Shown: positions 1 through 8,597 of the stretch, piece after piece
Layout of the letters: each line of letters starts with the position of its first letter
Numbering within the stretch: the stretch's first letter is position 1
DNA from: Aliivibrio fischeri
GTDB taxonomy: Bacteria > Pseudomonadota > Gammaproteobacteria > Enterobacterales > Vibrionaceae
Reading direction: 5' to 3'
Length of the DNA: 64,000 nucleotides
Assembly: GCF_009727955.1 (NCBI RefSeq)
Contig: NZ_WOBR01000010.1
Span: 62,001 to 126,000 of the forward strand
Position numbers and translations under genes: made by a program
Notes under the pieces: model-generated
Seen by the model: only the letters and a program-made list of their open reading frames with translations
Database searches by the model: none
Told to the model about the DNA's origin: nothing

Positions 1-1506
1 TTAAACACGACTTCTTCAAAAATGGCACTTGAATTACTGCTTCAAAAAACTGACGAAGCAGAAGCTGTTGAAGCGAATAAAGGGTTCTTGATTGGCGTTA
101 CAGGTTGCCCTGCAGGTATTGCACATACTTACCTTGCATCTGAAGCGCTTGAGAAAGGTGCTGCTGAATTAGGTTATCAAATCAAAGTAGAAACCAATGG
201 CTCTATTGGTGTTAAAAATAGCCCAACAGCCGAAGAAATCGAAAAAGCAGAAGCGATCATCGTGGCTTGTGATAAGCAAGTGGATCTGAATCGTTTTGCT
301 GGTAAGAAATTAATTCAAACAGGCGTAAAAGCGCCAATTAAAGATGCGAAAGGGTTAATTACTCAATCACTTTCTCAACCACCTTTTGTGGCTGATAACT
401 CTAATGCATCATCTGAAACAAAAGACAAAGCATCACAAACTCGTTCTGATCTATACCGTTACCTAATGAATGGCGTATCTCACATGATCCCATTCGTTGT
501 TACTGGTGGTCTATTGATCGCACTGGCTCTAGCGCTTGGTGGTCAACCAACAGAAAGTGGAATGGCCATTCCTCCTGGTAGCCTATGGAATAAAGTGCTT
601 GATGTTGGTGTGGTTGCCTTTACTTTAATGATCCCTGTTTTAGCCGGTTACATTGCTTATGCGATTGCTGATCGCCCTGCTCTTGCTCCTGGCTTGATTG
701 GTGGTTGGATTGCAAACAATGGTTCATTCTACGGTGCCGAAGCAGGTACTGGTTTCATTGGTGCTATCATCGCTGGTTTATTAGTGGGTTACTTCGTTAA
801 ATTTGTTGCCAACATTAACTACAACAAATTTATTCAACCGCTAGTTCCTATTATGATTGCTCCTATTGCAGGCTCTCTATTTATCTCAGGTCTGTTTATC
901 TTTGTTATTGGTGCTCCAATCGCAAGCTTAATGGATTCATTAACTGCGCTACTTACTACAATGAGTACAGGTAACGTTGTATTACTTGGTATCGTACTGG
1001 GTGGTATGGCTGGCTTTGATATGGGTGGTCCATTCAACAAAGTAGCATTCCTATTCTCTGTAGGTATGATTGCAAGTGGTCAAACTCAATTTATGGGTGC
1101 AATGGCGTGTGCGATTCCTGTTGCTCCACTAGGTATGTCTTTAGCAACCGTTATTGGTCGTAAATTCAATATCTTTGAAGAATCTGAAACCGAAGCGGGT
1201 AAAGCGGCTGGTGCAATGGGCTTAGTCGGTATCTCTGAAGGTGCGATTCCATTTGCAGCTCAAGATCCACTGTCTGTTATCCCTGCAAACATGCTTGGTT
1301 CAATCACTGCTGCAGTAATGGCTTTCTCATTTGGTATTACAAACAGTGTTGCTCACGGTGGTCCAGTTGTTGCGCTTCTTGGTGCAATGAACAAACCAGT
1401 ACTAGCAATTGCATGTATGGCAGCAGGTACTGTTGTGACAGCTCTAGTTTGTGTATCACTTAAAAAGATGCGCCAGAACAAAAATTCTGCTCCTGTAGCT
1501 GCTTAA
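1..1506 (+). CDS. PTS fructose/mannose-type EIIBC component (5' partial)
   Basis: Membrane permease of the phosphotransferase system, fructose family, which imports and phosphorylates a hexose. The reading frame is open to the first base with no stop before the ATG at 22, so the true start, and probably an EIIA domain, lies upstream of the window. Counting from that ATG, an EIIB domain covers about residues 20-110 with the phospho-cysteine in VTGCPAGIAHTY (Cys29). A linker follows, then an EIIC domain from about 145 with many membrane segments and the motif GISEGAIPFA. The gene is followed by manA on the same strand. That suggests mannose as the substrate, giving mannose-6-phosphate for ManA; this is an inference from context. 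A hairpin terminator separates the two genes. Confidence 0.9.
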   Translation, partial: LNTTSSKMALELLLQKTDEAEAVEANKGFLIGVTGCPAGIAHTYLASEALEKGAAELGYQIKVETNGSIGVKNSPTAEEIEKAEAIIVACDKQVDLNRFAGKKLIQTGVKAPIKDAKGLITQSLSQPPFVADNSNASSETKDKASQTRSDLYRYLMNGVSHMIPFVVTGGLLIALALALGGQPTESGMAIPPGSLWNKVLDVGVVAFTLMIPVLAGYIAYAIADRPALAPGLIGGWIANNGSFYGAEAGTGFIGAIIAGLLVGYFVKFVANINYNKFIQPLVPIMIAPIAGSLFISGLFIFVIGAPIASLMDSLTALLTTMSTGNVVLLGIVLGGMAGFDMGGPFNKVAFLFSVGMIASGQTQFMGAMACAIPVAPLGMSLATVIGRKFNIFEESETEAGKAAGAMGLVGISEGAIPFAAQDPLSVIPANMLGSITAAVMAFSFGITNSVAHGGPVVALLGAMNKPVLAIACMAAGTVVTALVCVSLKKMRQNKNSAPVAA

Positions 1507-1513
1507 TTGCTCT

Positions 1514-1557
1514 GACACTATTGACGACAATCCCCCTGTCGTTGATAGTGTCTTTCT
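1514..1557 (+). terminator. Hairpin terminator between the PTS gene and manA
   Basis: GACACTAT (1514-1521) pairs with ATAGTGTC (1545-1552), with a second inner helix of ACGACA and TGTCGT, followed by TTTCT. The short T-run suggests partial read-through into manA. Confidence 0.65.
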
Positions 1558-1577
1558 AGTTTTATGACGAGTACATT

Positions 1578-2774
1578 ATGAACGCATTAAAACCTCAAAC
1601 TTTTTACCCAATGACCAACGTAATTCAAGATTATGCTTGGGGAAGTCACACTTCAATCGAAGCCTTATTTGATATAAAAAACAACACAGGTAAACCTCAA
1701 GCTGAACTTTGGATGGGCGCTCATCCTAATGGTTGTTCTGCGGTTACTGTTAATGGCGACTCTATTCTTTTATCTGATTTAATCAATCAAGATAAAGAAG
1801 CTTTTTTATCAAAAACAACAGCTGATGCCTTTGGTGAATTACCGTACCTTTTTAAAGTACTAGCAGCAGAAAAAGCCCTTTCTATTCAAGTTCACCCAAA
1901 TAAACAACAAGCGGTTGATGGGTTTGAAAAAGAAGAAAAAACAGGCATTGCCCTAACGGCTTTCAATCGTAACTACAAAGATAACAACCACAAACCTGAA
2001 TTGGTTTACGCATTAACTGACTATAAAGCGATGAACGGCTTTAGAGATTATCAAGAAATCGTCTCTTTGTTCTCTGCAATGCAGCTTCCAACTATCGCAT
2101 CTTATGTTGATGACTTAACTCAGGAACCAAATTCAAACGGTTTACAACGTTTCTTTAAAGCGATTCTTTCTTTAGAAAATGAAACCAAAGAGCGTGCTGT
2201 TGCTGAGTTACTTGATTACGCATCAAGCAGCACTGATGAGCTATTTGTACTGCTTCAAGATCTTGCGATTCAATACCCGAATGACGTGGGTTTATTTGCT
2301 CCACTTATGCTTAATGTTATTACGTTAAAACCGGGTGAAGCAATGTTCCTAAGCGCATGTACACCGCACGCTTATATTCATGGAACAGGGTTAGAAATCA
2401 TGGCAAACTCTGACAACGTATTACGTGCAGGGTTAACACCTAAATACATGGATATTGATGAATTAATGTCTTGCACTGAGTTTGTAAGCCAACCGCTTTC
2501 ATCATTACTTACTCAACCAAATACGGTTGATGGTGGTATGAGCTACCCTATCCCTGTGAATGACTTTAAATTCTCAGTATTTACCGCAACAGATGCGTTA
2601 ACGCTAGAAACCAACAGCGCAGAGATCTTATTCGCTATTGATAGTGATTTAACTTTAACTCACGAAAATGGTGAATCGGTAACAGTTGCAAAAGGACACT
2701 CTGTTTTTGTTCCTGCTTATGCAAAACGTTACTCGTTAACCAGCAATGGTAACGTAGCGAGAGCGTATAACTAA
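1578..2774 (+). CDS. manA: Mannose-6-phosphate isomerase, class I
   Basis: Interconverts mannose-6-phosphate and fructose-6-phosphate in the cytoplasm, feeding PTS-imported mannose into glycolysis. At 398 aa it has the usual length of a type I phosphomannose isomerase. It begins with the family pattern of an aromatic-rich NVIQDYAWGS start. The zinc-binding elements are visible as IQVHPNK (about residues 101-107), NHKPEL (about 135-140), and the C-terminal CTPHAYIHGTGLEIM segment. It lies directly after the EIIBC gene on the same strand, which supports a shared sugar pathway. The stop codon is followed one base later by a heptamer tandem repeat and then by a strong terminator. Confidence 0.95.
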   Translation: MNALKPQTFYPMTNVIQDYAWGSHTSIEALFDIKNNTGKPQAELWMGAHPNGCSAVTVNGDSILLSDLINQDKEAFLSKTTADAFGELPYLFKVLAAEKALSIQVHPNKQQAVDGFEKEEKTGIALTAFNRNYKDNNHKPELVYALTDYKAMNGFRDYQEIVSLFSAMQLPTIASYVDDLTQEPNSNGLQRFFKAILSLENETKERAVAELLDYASSSTDELFVLLQDLAIQYPNDVGLFAPLMLNVITLKPGEAMFLSACTPHAYIHGTGLEIMANSDNVLRAGLTPKYMDIDELMSCTEFVSQPLSSLLTQPNTVDGGMSYPIPVNDFKFSVFTATDALTLETNSAEILFAIDSDLTLTHENGESVTVAKGHSVFVPAYAKRYSLTSNGNVARAYN

Positions 2775-2775
2775 A

Positions 2776-2817
2776 GGGTCTAGGGTCTAGGGTCTAGGGT
2801 CTAGGGTCTAGGGTCTA
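2776..2817. repeat. Six exact tandem copies of heptamer GGGTCTA
   Basis: Six uninterrupted copies of the 7-base unit GGGTCTA begin one base after the manA stop codon and end just before the manA terminator. The unit is outside any gene. Such arrays commonly vary in copy number by slippage. Confidence 0.97.
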
Positions 2818-2824
2818 GCAGAAT

Positions 2825-2859
2825 GCTGGCTTGGCGGTTGTCGTTAAGCCAGCTTTTTT
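2825..2859 (+). terminator. manA intrinsic terminator
   Basis: The stem GCTGGCTT (2825-2832) pairs with AAGCCAGC (2846-2853) and is followed by six T residues. This is a classic Rho-independent terminator on the plus strand. Confidence 0.9.
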
Positions 2860-2884
2860 ATGCCCGCAATTTACATTATTGCCG

Positions 2885-3670
2885 TTACAATAATTGACAC
2901 ATTGCATATAAAATTAAGGCTTGAAGTCCTTTAGGCTGCCTTGTATGTACCAATCTTTGACTGAAATCCTCAGATAATAAACTCCGCGTTAAATACGTCG
3001 CAGCCATGATCATCTCTTTGGTTGGTTTTTCAGGAAGCACCAAAGCAATAATGACATTCACATCTCCCATCTTGGATGCCCAATCAACTGGGTAATCACT
3101 GCGAATAATGGCGATTGTCGGTTTTTCTACATAAGGGGAAATAACATGTGGTAACGCGATCTGTTTTGCCATTGCTGTCGATGAACGCTCTTCACGCTTT
3201 ATCAATGCAAGCAATAGCTCATCAGATTCTTTTGGATAGATAAGTTGAGACAATCCTTTTAGGATTTCAAACTTAGACAGTACGGCTTGCGCTTTTACGT
3301 AGTGGAAATCAACCTCACACTGAGGGGTTAATTGAGGGTAAGTATTGGTAATGGTTTCTGAGAAATCACACAATTTATCCGAAGCAACAAAATCAAACGT
3401 CGACGACAATAAATCCGTTAAAACAAAATTGGCCCACTCCGCATCCATACCCACGGTGATTAATTGACAAAAATCACCAGGACACAGACCGACTTGAAGT
3501 AATCCCAATGAACTTTCAGCGTTTGTGCTTCTATTTTGAGTAATATTATCGATATAAACCAAACTCTTAAACTTTTTAGCAAGACGGGTTAATTGACTTG
3601 CAACTTGAGGTGGCAAGCCCTGATCTTTTACAAAAAAAGTAATTCGGTAATCGATAGTATTAAGCTCCAT
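2885..3670 (-). CDS. PTS protein: HPr-like N-terminal domain fused to EIIA (fructose/Ntr type)
   Basis: A 261-aa soluble PTS phosphocarrier. The C-terminal half (about 120-261) is an EIIA type-2 domain, with the active-site histidine in the motif IALPHV (His175). The N-terminal 90 residues resemble an HPr fold (VKDQGLPPQVASQLTRLAKKF), but the position of the HPr phospho-histidine, normally in a GLHxRP motif, reads GLPPQV, so this domain cannot be phosphorylated there. Translation is coupled to the upstream EIIB gene by a one-base overlap. The neighbours resemble the V. cholerae VC1820-VC1827 locus as I remember it. A regulatory role of the degenerate HPr domain is possible but is inference. 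Confidence 0.85.
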   Translation of the reverse strand: MELNTIDYRITFFVKDQGLPPQVASQLTRLAKKFKSLVYIDNITQNRSTNAESSLGLLQVGLCPGDFCQLITVGMDAEWANFVLTDLLSSTFDFVASDKLCDFSETITNTYPQLTPQCEVDFHYVKAQAVLSKFEILKGLSQLIYPKESDELLLALIKREERSSTAMAKQIALPHVISPYVEKPTIAIIRSDYPVDWASKMGDVNVIIALVLPEKPTKEMIMAATYLTRSLLSEDFSQRLVHTRQPKGLQALILYAMCQLL

Positions 3671-3969
3671 TAGAAAAGGTATTTTTTCAGTATACCTTCA
3701 ACATCCGTTAATATGGTTTCAATTGGGAATTGTTTTGAATTAATTCCTAAAAAACGGTTTTTATCTTCAATCTCGATATCCGATGCAATAATAACCAGAT
3801 CAGCACTAACGATATCAACGGGTGTCAGTACATTTTCTACCCCCATTGCACCTTGTGTTTCCACTTTAATTGAGACGCCTAACTTTGCTGCCGCTTTTTT
3901 CAATACATCCGCAGCCATATAAGTATGTGCGATTCCTGTAGGACAAGCGGTAACTGCTACAATTTTCAT
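3670..3969 (-). CDS. PTS fructose-type EIIB subunit, single domain
   Basis: A 99-aa cytoplasmic phosphotransfer subunit. It carries the fructose EIIB signature VTACPTGIAHTYMAA with the phospho-cysteine at residue 9, followed by the typical KVETQGAMGVEN segment. It is a stand-alone EIIB translated just ahead of the HPr-like/EIIA protein, which it overlaps by one base. It is divergently oriented from the EIIABC gene at 4174, which has its own EIIB, so this EIIB-EIIA pair probably serves another EIIC or acts as an accessory phosphorelay. Confidence 0.9.
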   Translation of the reverse strand: MKIVAVTACPTGIAHTYMAADVLKKAAAKLGVSIKVETQGAMGVENVLTPVDIVSADLVIIASDIEIEDKNRFLGINSKQFPIETILTDVEGILKKYLF

Positions 3970-4173
3970 TATTAACTCTTTTCTTATTACAATTTAAATG
4001 TTCGATATATATCTGTTATTTATGATAAATTGCTTTATATAAATGAATAAGGATGAAACTCACACTTTACCAATTAGGTTACAATAGTCCAGTAAATGTA
4101 TTTTTTATCCAGTTATAAAAACCCAAAGATCAACTAAGATTACGCCCTATTACCGGTAGATAATGGAATTGTT

Positions 4174-6069
4174 ATGGATATCACCTCTCTTATAAACGCC
4201 AATGTTATCTGTTTAGACCTTAAATCCACATCGAAAGAAGATATCCTTCAAGAGATGGTTCAAATTTTAGATGATGCCGGAAAACTCTCTAATAAAACGC
4301 AATTCTTAGCCGATGTATGGGCCCGTGAAGAGATAGGCAACACAGGTTTTGAGGATGGTATTGCTATTCCTCACGCAAAAAGCTCTGCCGTACTCACCCC
4401 TTCTGTAGCAATTGGGATCAGTCGCACCGGTATTGATTATGGTGCTGAAGACGGAGAACCTTCTGATATCTTTTTTATGCTCGCCTCAACTGATGGTGAT
4501 GATAACCAACACATTGAAGCCCTAGCACAGATCTCCAGTCGTTTGATTGAAGATGGTTTTACCAATAAACTCAAAAAAGCCGACACAAAAGAAGAAATAC
4601 TCGATCTTTTTACGGATATTATTCAACCAAGTACTGAATCAACCGACATTGAAAACACTCCTCCTCAAACAGAGAAAAGTGAGTTAACGCGTAAACTAGG
4701 TCGCACCAAAGAACATTTATTATTTGGTACATCACACATGATCCCATTCATCGTTGCTGGTGGTGTATTACTTTCCCTATCTGTGATGATCTCAGGTCAA
4801 GGGGCCGTACCAACAGAAGGTATTTTGGCAGATATCGCTCAAATGGGCATCGCAGGGTTAACGCTATTTACTGCGGTATTAGGTGGTTATATCGCCTACT
4901 CTATTGCAGATAAACCGGGACTCGCTCCTGGCATGATAGGTTCATGGATTGCAGTTCAACAATACAATACCGGCTTTTTAGGTGCGATCATCATTGGATT
5001 CTTTGCAGGCTTTGTGGTTCGCAGTTTAAAGAAAATTAAACTGCCTGAAAGTATGGCTTCGTTAGGTTCTATCTTTATTTATCCCCTTGTTGGCACCTTC
5101 CTCACTTGTGCAGCAGTAATGTGGGTAATAGGTGCCCCTATATCTAATGCCATGGCGGCGTTAAACGAATGGCTCGCTAGCATGGCAGGCTCAGGAAAAA
5201 TCGCTTTAGGTGCAATTCTAGGTGCGATGGCCGCTTTTGATATGGGTGGACCAATTAATAAAGTGGCAACTTTATTTGCTCAAACTCAAGTGAACACTCA
5301 GCCATGGTTAATGGGCGGTGTTGGTATTGCTATTTGTACTCCACCACTGGGAATGGCACTGGCGACGTTCTTATCTCCAAAGAAATTTAAACGTGATGAA
5401 CGAGAAGCCGGTAAAGCGGCTGGTATTATGGGAATGATAGGCATAACAGAAGGTGCGATTCCATTTGCTGCTGCCGATCCCGCTCGTGTTATCCCTGCGA
5501 TTGTGGCTGGCGGCATTGTCGGTAATATTACTGGTTTTGTATTTAATGTATTAAACCATGCACCTTGGGGAGGATGGATTGTATTACCTGTTGTTGATGG
5601 CAAAATTGGCTACATTATAGGAACGCTTTTGGGTGCATTCACCACCGCCGCTATTGTTATTTTACTTAAGAAAAACGCGGTAGAAGATGATGAGCAGACA
5701 CAACAAGAACTCGCTTTTGAATCCGTCAAAAATGAAGGTGAAGCCGACGTATTAGCAGTCACGGCTTGCCCATCAGGAGTTGCTCATACTTTTCTTGCGG
5801 CTAAAAGTTTAGAAAAAGCCGCTCATAAACTCGGTATTAAAATCAAAGTAGAGACCCAAGGCGCTGATGGTATTAATAACCGTATTACCCCTCTTGATAT
5901 AAAAAACGCCAAACTGGTCATTTTTGCTCATGATGTGGCAATCAAAGAACCTCTTCGTTTTAAAGGAATGCGGACACTGGATATTGCCACCAAAGATGCC
6001 ATGTATAGTGCAGAGCAACTGCTCAATGATAATTTAACGAAACATCACAAGCGTTTTTCAAGGGCGTAA
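4174..6069 (+). CDS. PTS fructose-family EIIABC permease (order A-C-B)
   Basis: A 631-aa multidomain sugar importer. EIIA (about 1-150) has the phospho-histidine His67 in GIAIPHAKSS. EIIC (about 175-505) contains many hydrophobic helices and the TEGAIPFAAADP motif. EIIB is at the C terminus (about 525-625) with phospho-cysteine Cys532 in VTACPSGVAHT. The A-C-B order differs from the first PTS gene in the window, where EIIB precedes EIIC. The substrate cannot be read from the sequence; the fructose/mannose family is certain. It is divergent from the EIIB/EIIA pair and ends at a hairpin terminator. Confidence 0.93.
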   Translation: MDITSLINANVICLDLKSTSKEDILQEMVQILDDAGKLSNKTQFLADVWAREEIGNTGFEDGIAIPHAKSSAVLTPSVAIGISRTGIDYGAEDGEPSDIFFMLASTDGDDNQHIEALAQISSRLIEDGFTNKLKKADTKEEILDLFTDIIQPSTESTDIENTPPQTEKSELTRKLGRTKEHLLFGTSHMIPFIVAGGVLLSLSVMISGQGAVPTEGILADIAQMGIAGLTLFTAVLGGYIAYSIADKPGLAPGMIGSWIAVQQYNTGFLGAIIIGFFAGFVVRSLKKIKLPESMASLGSIFIYPLVGTFLTCAAVMWVIGAPISNAMAALNEWLASMAGSGKIALGAILGAMAAFDMGGPINKVATLFAQTQVNTQPWLMGGVGIAICTPPLGMALATFLSPKKFKRDEREAGKAAGIMGMIGITEGAIPFAAADPARVIPAIVAGGIVGNITGFVFNVLNHAPWGGWIVLPVVDGKIGYIIGTLLGAFTTAAIVILLKKNAVEDDEQTQQELAFESVKNEGEADVLAVTACPSGVAHTFLAAKSLEKAAHKLGIKIKVETQGADGINNRITPLDIKNAKLVIFAHDVAIKEPLRFKGMRTLDIATKDAMYSAEQLLNDNLTKHHKRFSRA

Positions 6070-6076
6070 ACTAGTC

Positions 6077-6110
6077 AGGGTTGATTGTAATATCATAATC
6101 AACCCTTACC
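6077..6110. terminator. Bidirectional hairpin between EIIABC gene and patatin gene
   Basis: AGGGTTGATT (6077-6086) pairs perfectly with AATCAACCCT (6097-6106) across a 10-base loop. It lies between two convergent genes and probably serves both, although the T-runs are short. Confidence 0.6.
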
Positions 6111-6135
6111 TTAAAACCGTTAATCATCTCCACAC

Positions 6136-8427
6136 TTATTCAACATTTCCAACAATCAGATACACAGAATCTAAACCGTTTTCTGCTCGCCCATAAGACA
6201 GAATAATCGGCCCAATAGGCGTGTCTATCCCTCCAAACAATGAACCAGAGAAAATAAGCGGTGCGGAACTAACGTCTGTTGATTTCATTGACCATAAACC
6301 ACCGTATTCTGCTGATGCTCCCAAATAAACCGCTGTTTTAAACATGCCTAAATCATTCTCAAACCAACGGTATCGATAAGTGAGGCGTCCATAAATTTTA
6401 TTTGCACCAATCAAGCTATTTCGTGGCAAGCCTGATAAGTGATTAAACCCGCCAAGCTCAATCGGATTAACTGGAACCAAGTAATCATCGCTATTCGTTA
6501 TCCCATATTCCGCACTACCAATGAAAGTGTGTCTTGCAATGCTTCTGGCAAATAACGCTTCTGCTGTAAATTCATCAATGTATTGTTCTGAATGATCAGA
6601 GCCATCTACATCTCGGCTATTTACCTTATCGAATGCATATAGGTAACGTGCATTTATTAACGAACCATGCGTTGGCAATGAAATACTGTCTAAACTATCA
6701 AAATTATATTCGAGCGTTGCGCCTAAGCGTTCATATTCCGTTCTCCCATACGCTGAAAGTCCGGTTAATTCATGGCTTCCTTTTGCATATAAGATCCCTG
6801 TTTTTAACTGCTGATCTTTTGTTGCTTCTACACCAAACAAAGCATCAACAGTAAAATCTCGAAGATTAACAGGATAAAAGCTCATGCTGCTGTTTGGCTC
6901 TTTATCTTCTAAACTGCTTGTTGAAATTGAACGTTTTTTATCGCTATACATCATGTTTGATTGCACAAAGAAATGATGATTTAAATAAAAAGGATAATGA
7001 ATGGTCGTATCAAATATCTTATCCGTACCTAATTCAACATTTGTACGTAATTCAGCGCCATAATCGTTTAAATCGGTAAAATTAATTGAAGCACCAAGAC
7101 CATATTGACTGTGCGTATCAAAATCTTCTTCTAAGAAAAAACGAAAATTTAAGTAATTGGGCCCCCACTCTTTCTCTTTGGCGGTTACTTTTAAAACATT
7201 TTCATTGTTATCTTCTTCAACTAAATAAGTGATGGTTTCAAAGCGATTGGTAGCATATAAAGCGTGAATTTTGTCTTCAATATAATCACTGTTAAGCGAT
7301 GTTCCTTTCTCAAACTGAATAAAACGCTCTAGTTTGTCGCTCTCATAATGACTTCGATTTTCAACTTCCACCTTATCAATGATTGCGCCTTGAGCTAAGC
7401 GAACGTTAGCTGATTGCTGTTTTTTCCTGTTGCTGTATTGAGCATATTCATTAGGAGTAACCGCTAAAGATTTTAGACGTAATTTCTGCGTCATTACAGT
7501 ATCGTAACCCTCTTGATACGCTCTTGGCATGCTTGAGAAATCCGTCGTTTCAATATCACCAACTCGAGGCTGCAATAAAATATCTTTATCTGTTAAAAAT
7601 TCCGCTTGCTCTTGAGTACTGCGTTTAACCATAAAATTAGTTAATTGAGATGCCACATCAAATAACGAGCCTATCTGCTCTTTAGTCATATAATTTGAGC
7701 TAATATCCACCGCGATGACAATATCTGCCCCCATCTCTTTTGCGAGATCAACGGGCATATTGTTGGTTACGCCGCCATCGATAAGCAGCCTATCCTCAAA
7801 CTCATAAGGTGGTAAGGCGCCGGGAACCGACATGCTTGCCATCATGGCATCAACTAAAAGGCCATGATCGATAACCACCTCTTCCATTGAAACAATATCA
7901 GTCGCAACTGAGCGGTAGCGAATAGGAAAATCATCAAACGATGCAACGGACACGGGATTACCAGAAGTTTCACGTAAAATCTTAAGCATATTTTGTCCTT
8001 GAATCGCTGATTTTGGTGATTTTACTCCCTCTTTTCTGATTCCTAATGATGGATTTATTGCAAATCTGTCTTCGTACTTTTTATCTCGACTATTTTTCTC
8101 TTCTCTGCCAACCTCATCTTGATAACCACTGTACCAATCTACGGTATGCAAATACGCTTCAATCTCAGAAGCCGATTTCCCTGTTGCATAAAGCCCACCG
8201 ACATACGCCCCCATACTGGTTCCTGTAATAATATCTATGGGTATATTTAACTCTTCAAGCGCTTTTAATACGCCAATGTGTGCCGCCCCTTTTGCACCAC
8301 CACCAGCAAGTACCAACGCTATTTTAGGGTGAGATGGTTCTTTTATTGGCTCTGCATATAAATACGGCGTAAAAAAAAATGTAGCTAAAAAAACAAACCA
8401 TAAGTTCAAGCGAAAAACATGACGCAT
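6136..8427 (-). CDS. Patatin-like phospholipase with BamA-like outer-membrane barrel
   Basis: A protein of about 763 aa. The signal peptide runs MRHVFRLN... to about YLYA (residue 25). A patatin phospholipase domain (about 35-320) carries the oxyanion motif GGGAKG (42-47), the nucleophile serine in GTSMG (Ser71) and the catalytic aspartate in IDGGV. A POTRA-like segment follows (about 350-420), then a C-terminal BamA-type beta-barrel. This matches the type Vd autotransporter/PlpD architecture, in which a lipase is linked to its own barrel. An ATG nine codons upstream (8454) is also in frame, but 8427 has the better upstream purines and gives a clean signal peptide. Cell-surface or secreted phospholipase activity is inferred from the family. 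Confidence 0.88.
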   Translation of the reverse strand: MRHVFRLNLWFVFLATFFFTPYLYAEPIKEPSHPKIALVLAGGGAKGAAHIGVLKALEELNIPIDIITGTSMGAYVGGLYATGKSASEIEAYLHTVDWYSGYQDEVGREEKNSRDKKYEDRFAINPSLGIRKEGVKSPKSAIQGQNMLKILRETSGNPVSVASFDDFPIRYRSVATDIVSMEEVVIDHGLLVDAMMASMSVPGALPPYEFEDRLLIDGGVTNNMPVDLAKEMGADIVIAVDISSNYMTKEQIGSLFDVASQLTNFMVKRSTQEQAEFLTDKDILLQPRVGDIETTDFSSMPRAYQEGYDTVMTQKLRLKSLAVTPNEYAQYSNRKKQQSANVRLAQGAIIDKVEVENRSHYESDKLERFIQFEKGTSLNSDYIEDKIHALYATNRFETITYLVEEDNNENVLKVTAKEKEWGPNYLNFRFFLEEDFDTHSQYGLGASINFTDLNDYGAELRTNVELGTDKIFDTTIHYPFYLNHHFFVQSNMMYSDKKRSISTSSLEDKEPNSSMSFYPVNLRDFTVDALFGVEATKDQQLKTGILYAKGSHELTGLSAYGRTEYERLGATLEYNFDSLDSISLPTHGSLINARYLYAFDKVNSRDVDGSDHSEQYIDEFTAEALFARSIARHTFIGSAEYGITNSDDYLVPVNPIELGGFNHLSGLPRNSLIGANKIYGRLTYRYRWFENDLGMFKTAVYLGASAEYGGLWSMKSTDVSSAPLIFSGSLFGGIDTPIGPIILSYGRAENGLDSVYLIVGNVE

Positions 8428-8542
8428 AATCACCATCCAGATAAGAATAATCATTAATTTTCATAAGAATATCAGGTTTAAAAAAGCAGAATTTGATCGG
8501 TGTAACGAAGTGATTAAGAGTTAAATGGTTTTAAGAATAAAT

Positions 8543-8576
8543 AAAAAAGCGCTGAACATTTTCAGCGCTTTTATTT
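8543..8576. terminator. Terminator after the CARF gene, end of the defence island
   Basis: AAAAGCGCTGAA (8545-8556) pairs with TTCAGCGCTTTT (8561-8572) around a CATT loop, with T-runs on both sides. It is a strong 12-bp stem terminating the minus-strand defence island. Confidence 0.9.
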
Positions 8577-8597
8577 TAATATTGAATATACAAAAAA

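Noticed and set aside
2776..2817. GGGTCTA repeat as a telomere-like or chromosome-end structure
   Set aside because: It lies inside a normal bacterial gene-dense region between a stop codon and a terminator; slippage of a heptamer is the simpler explanation.
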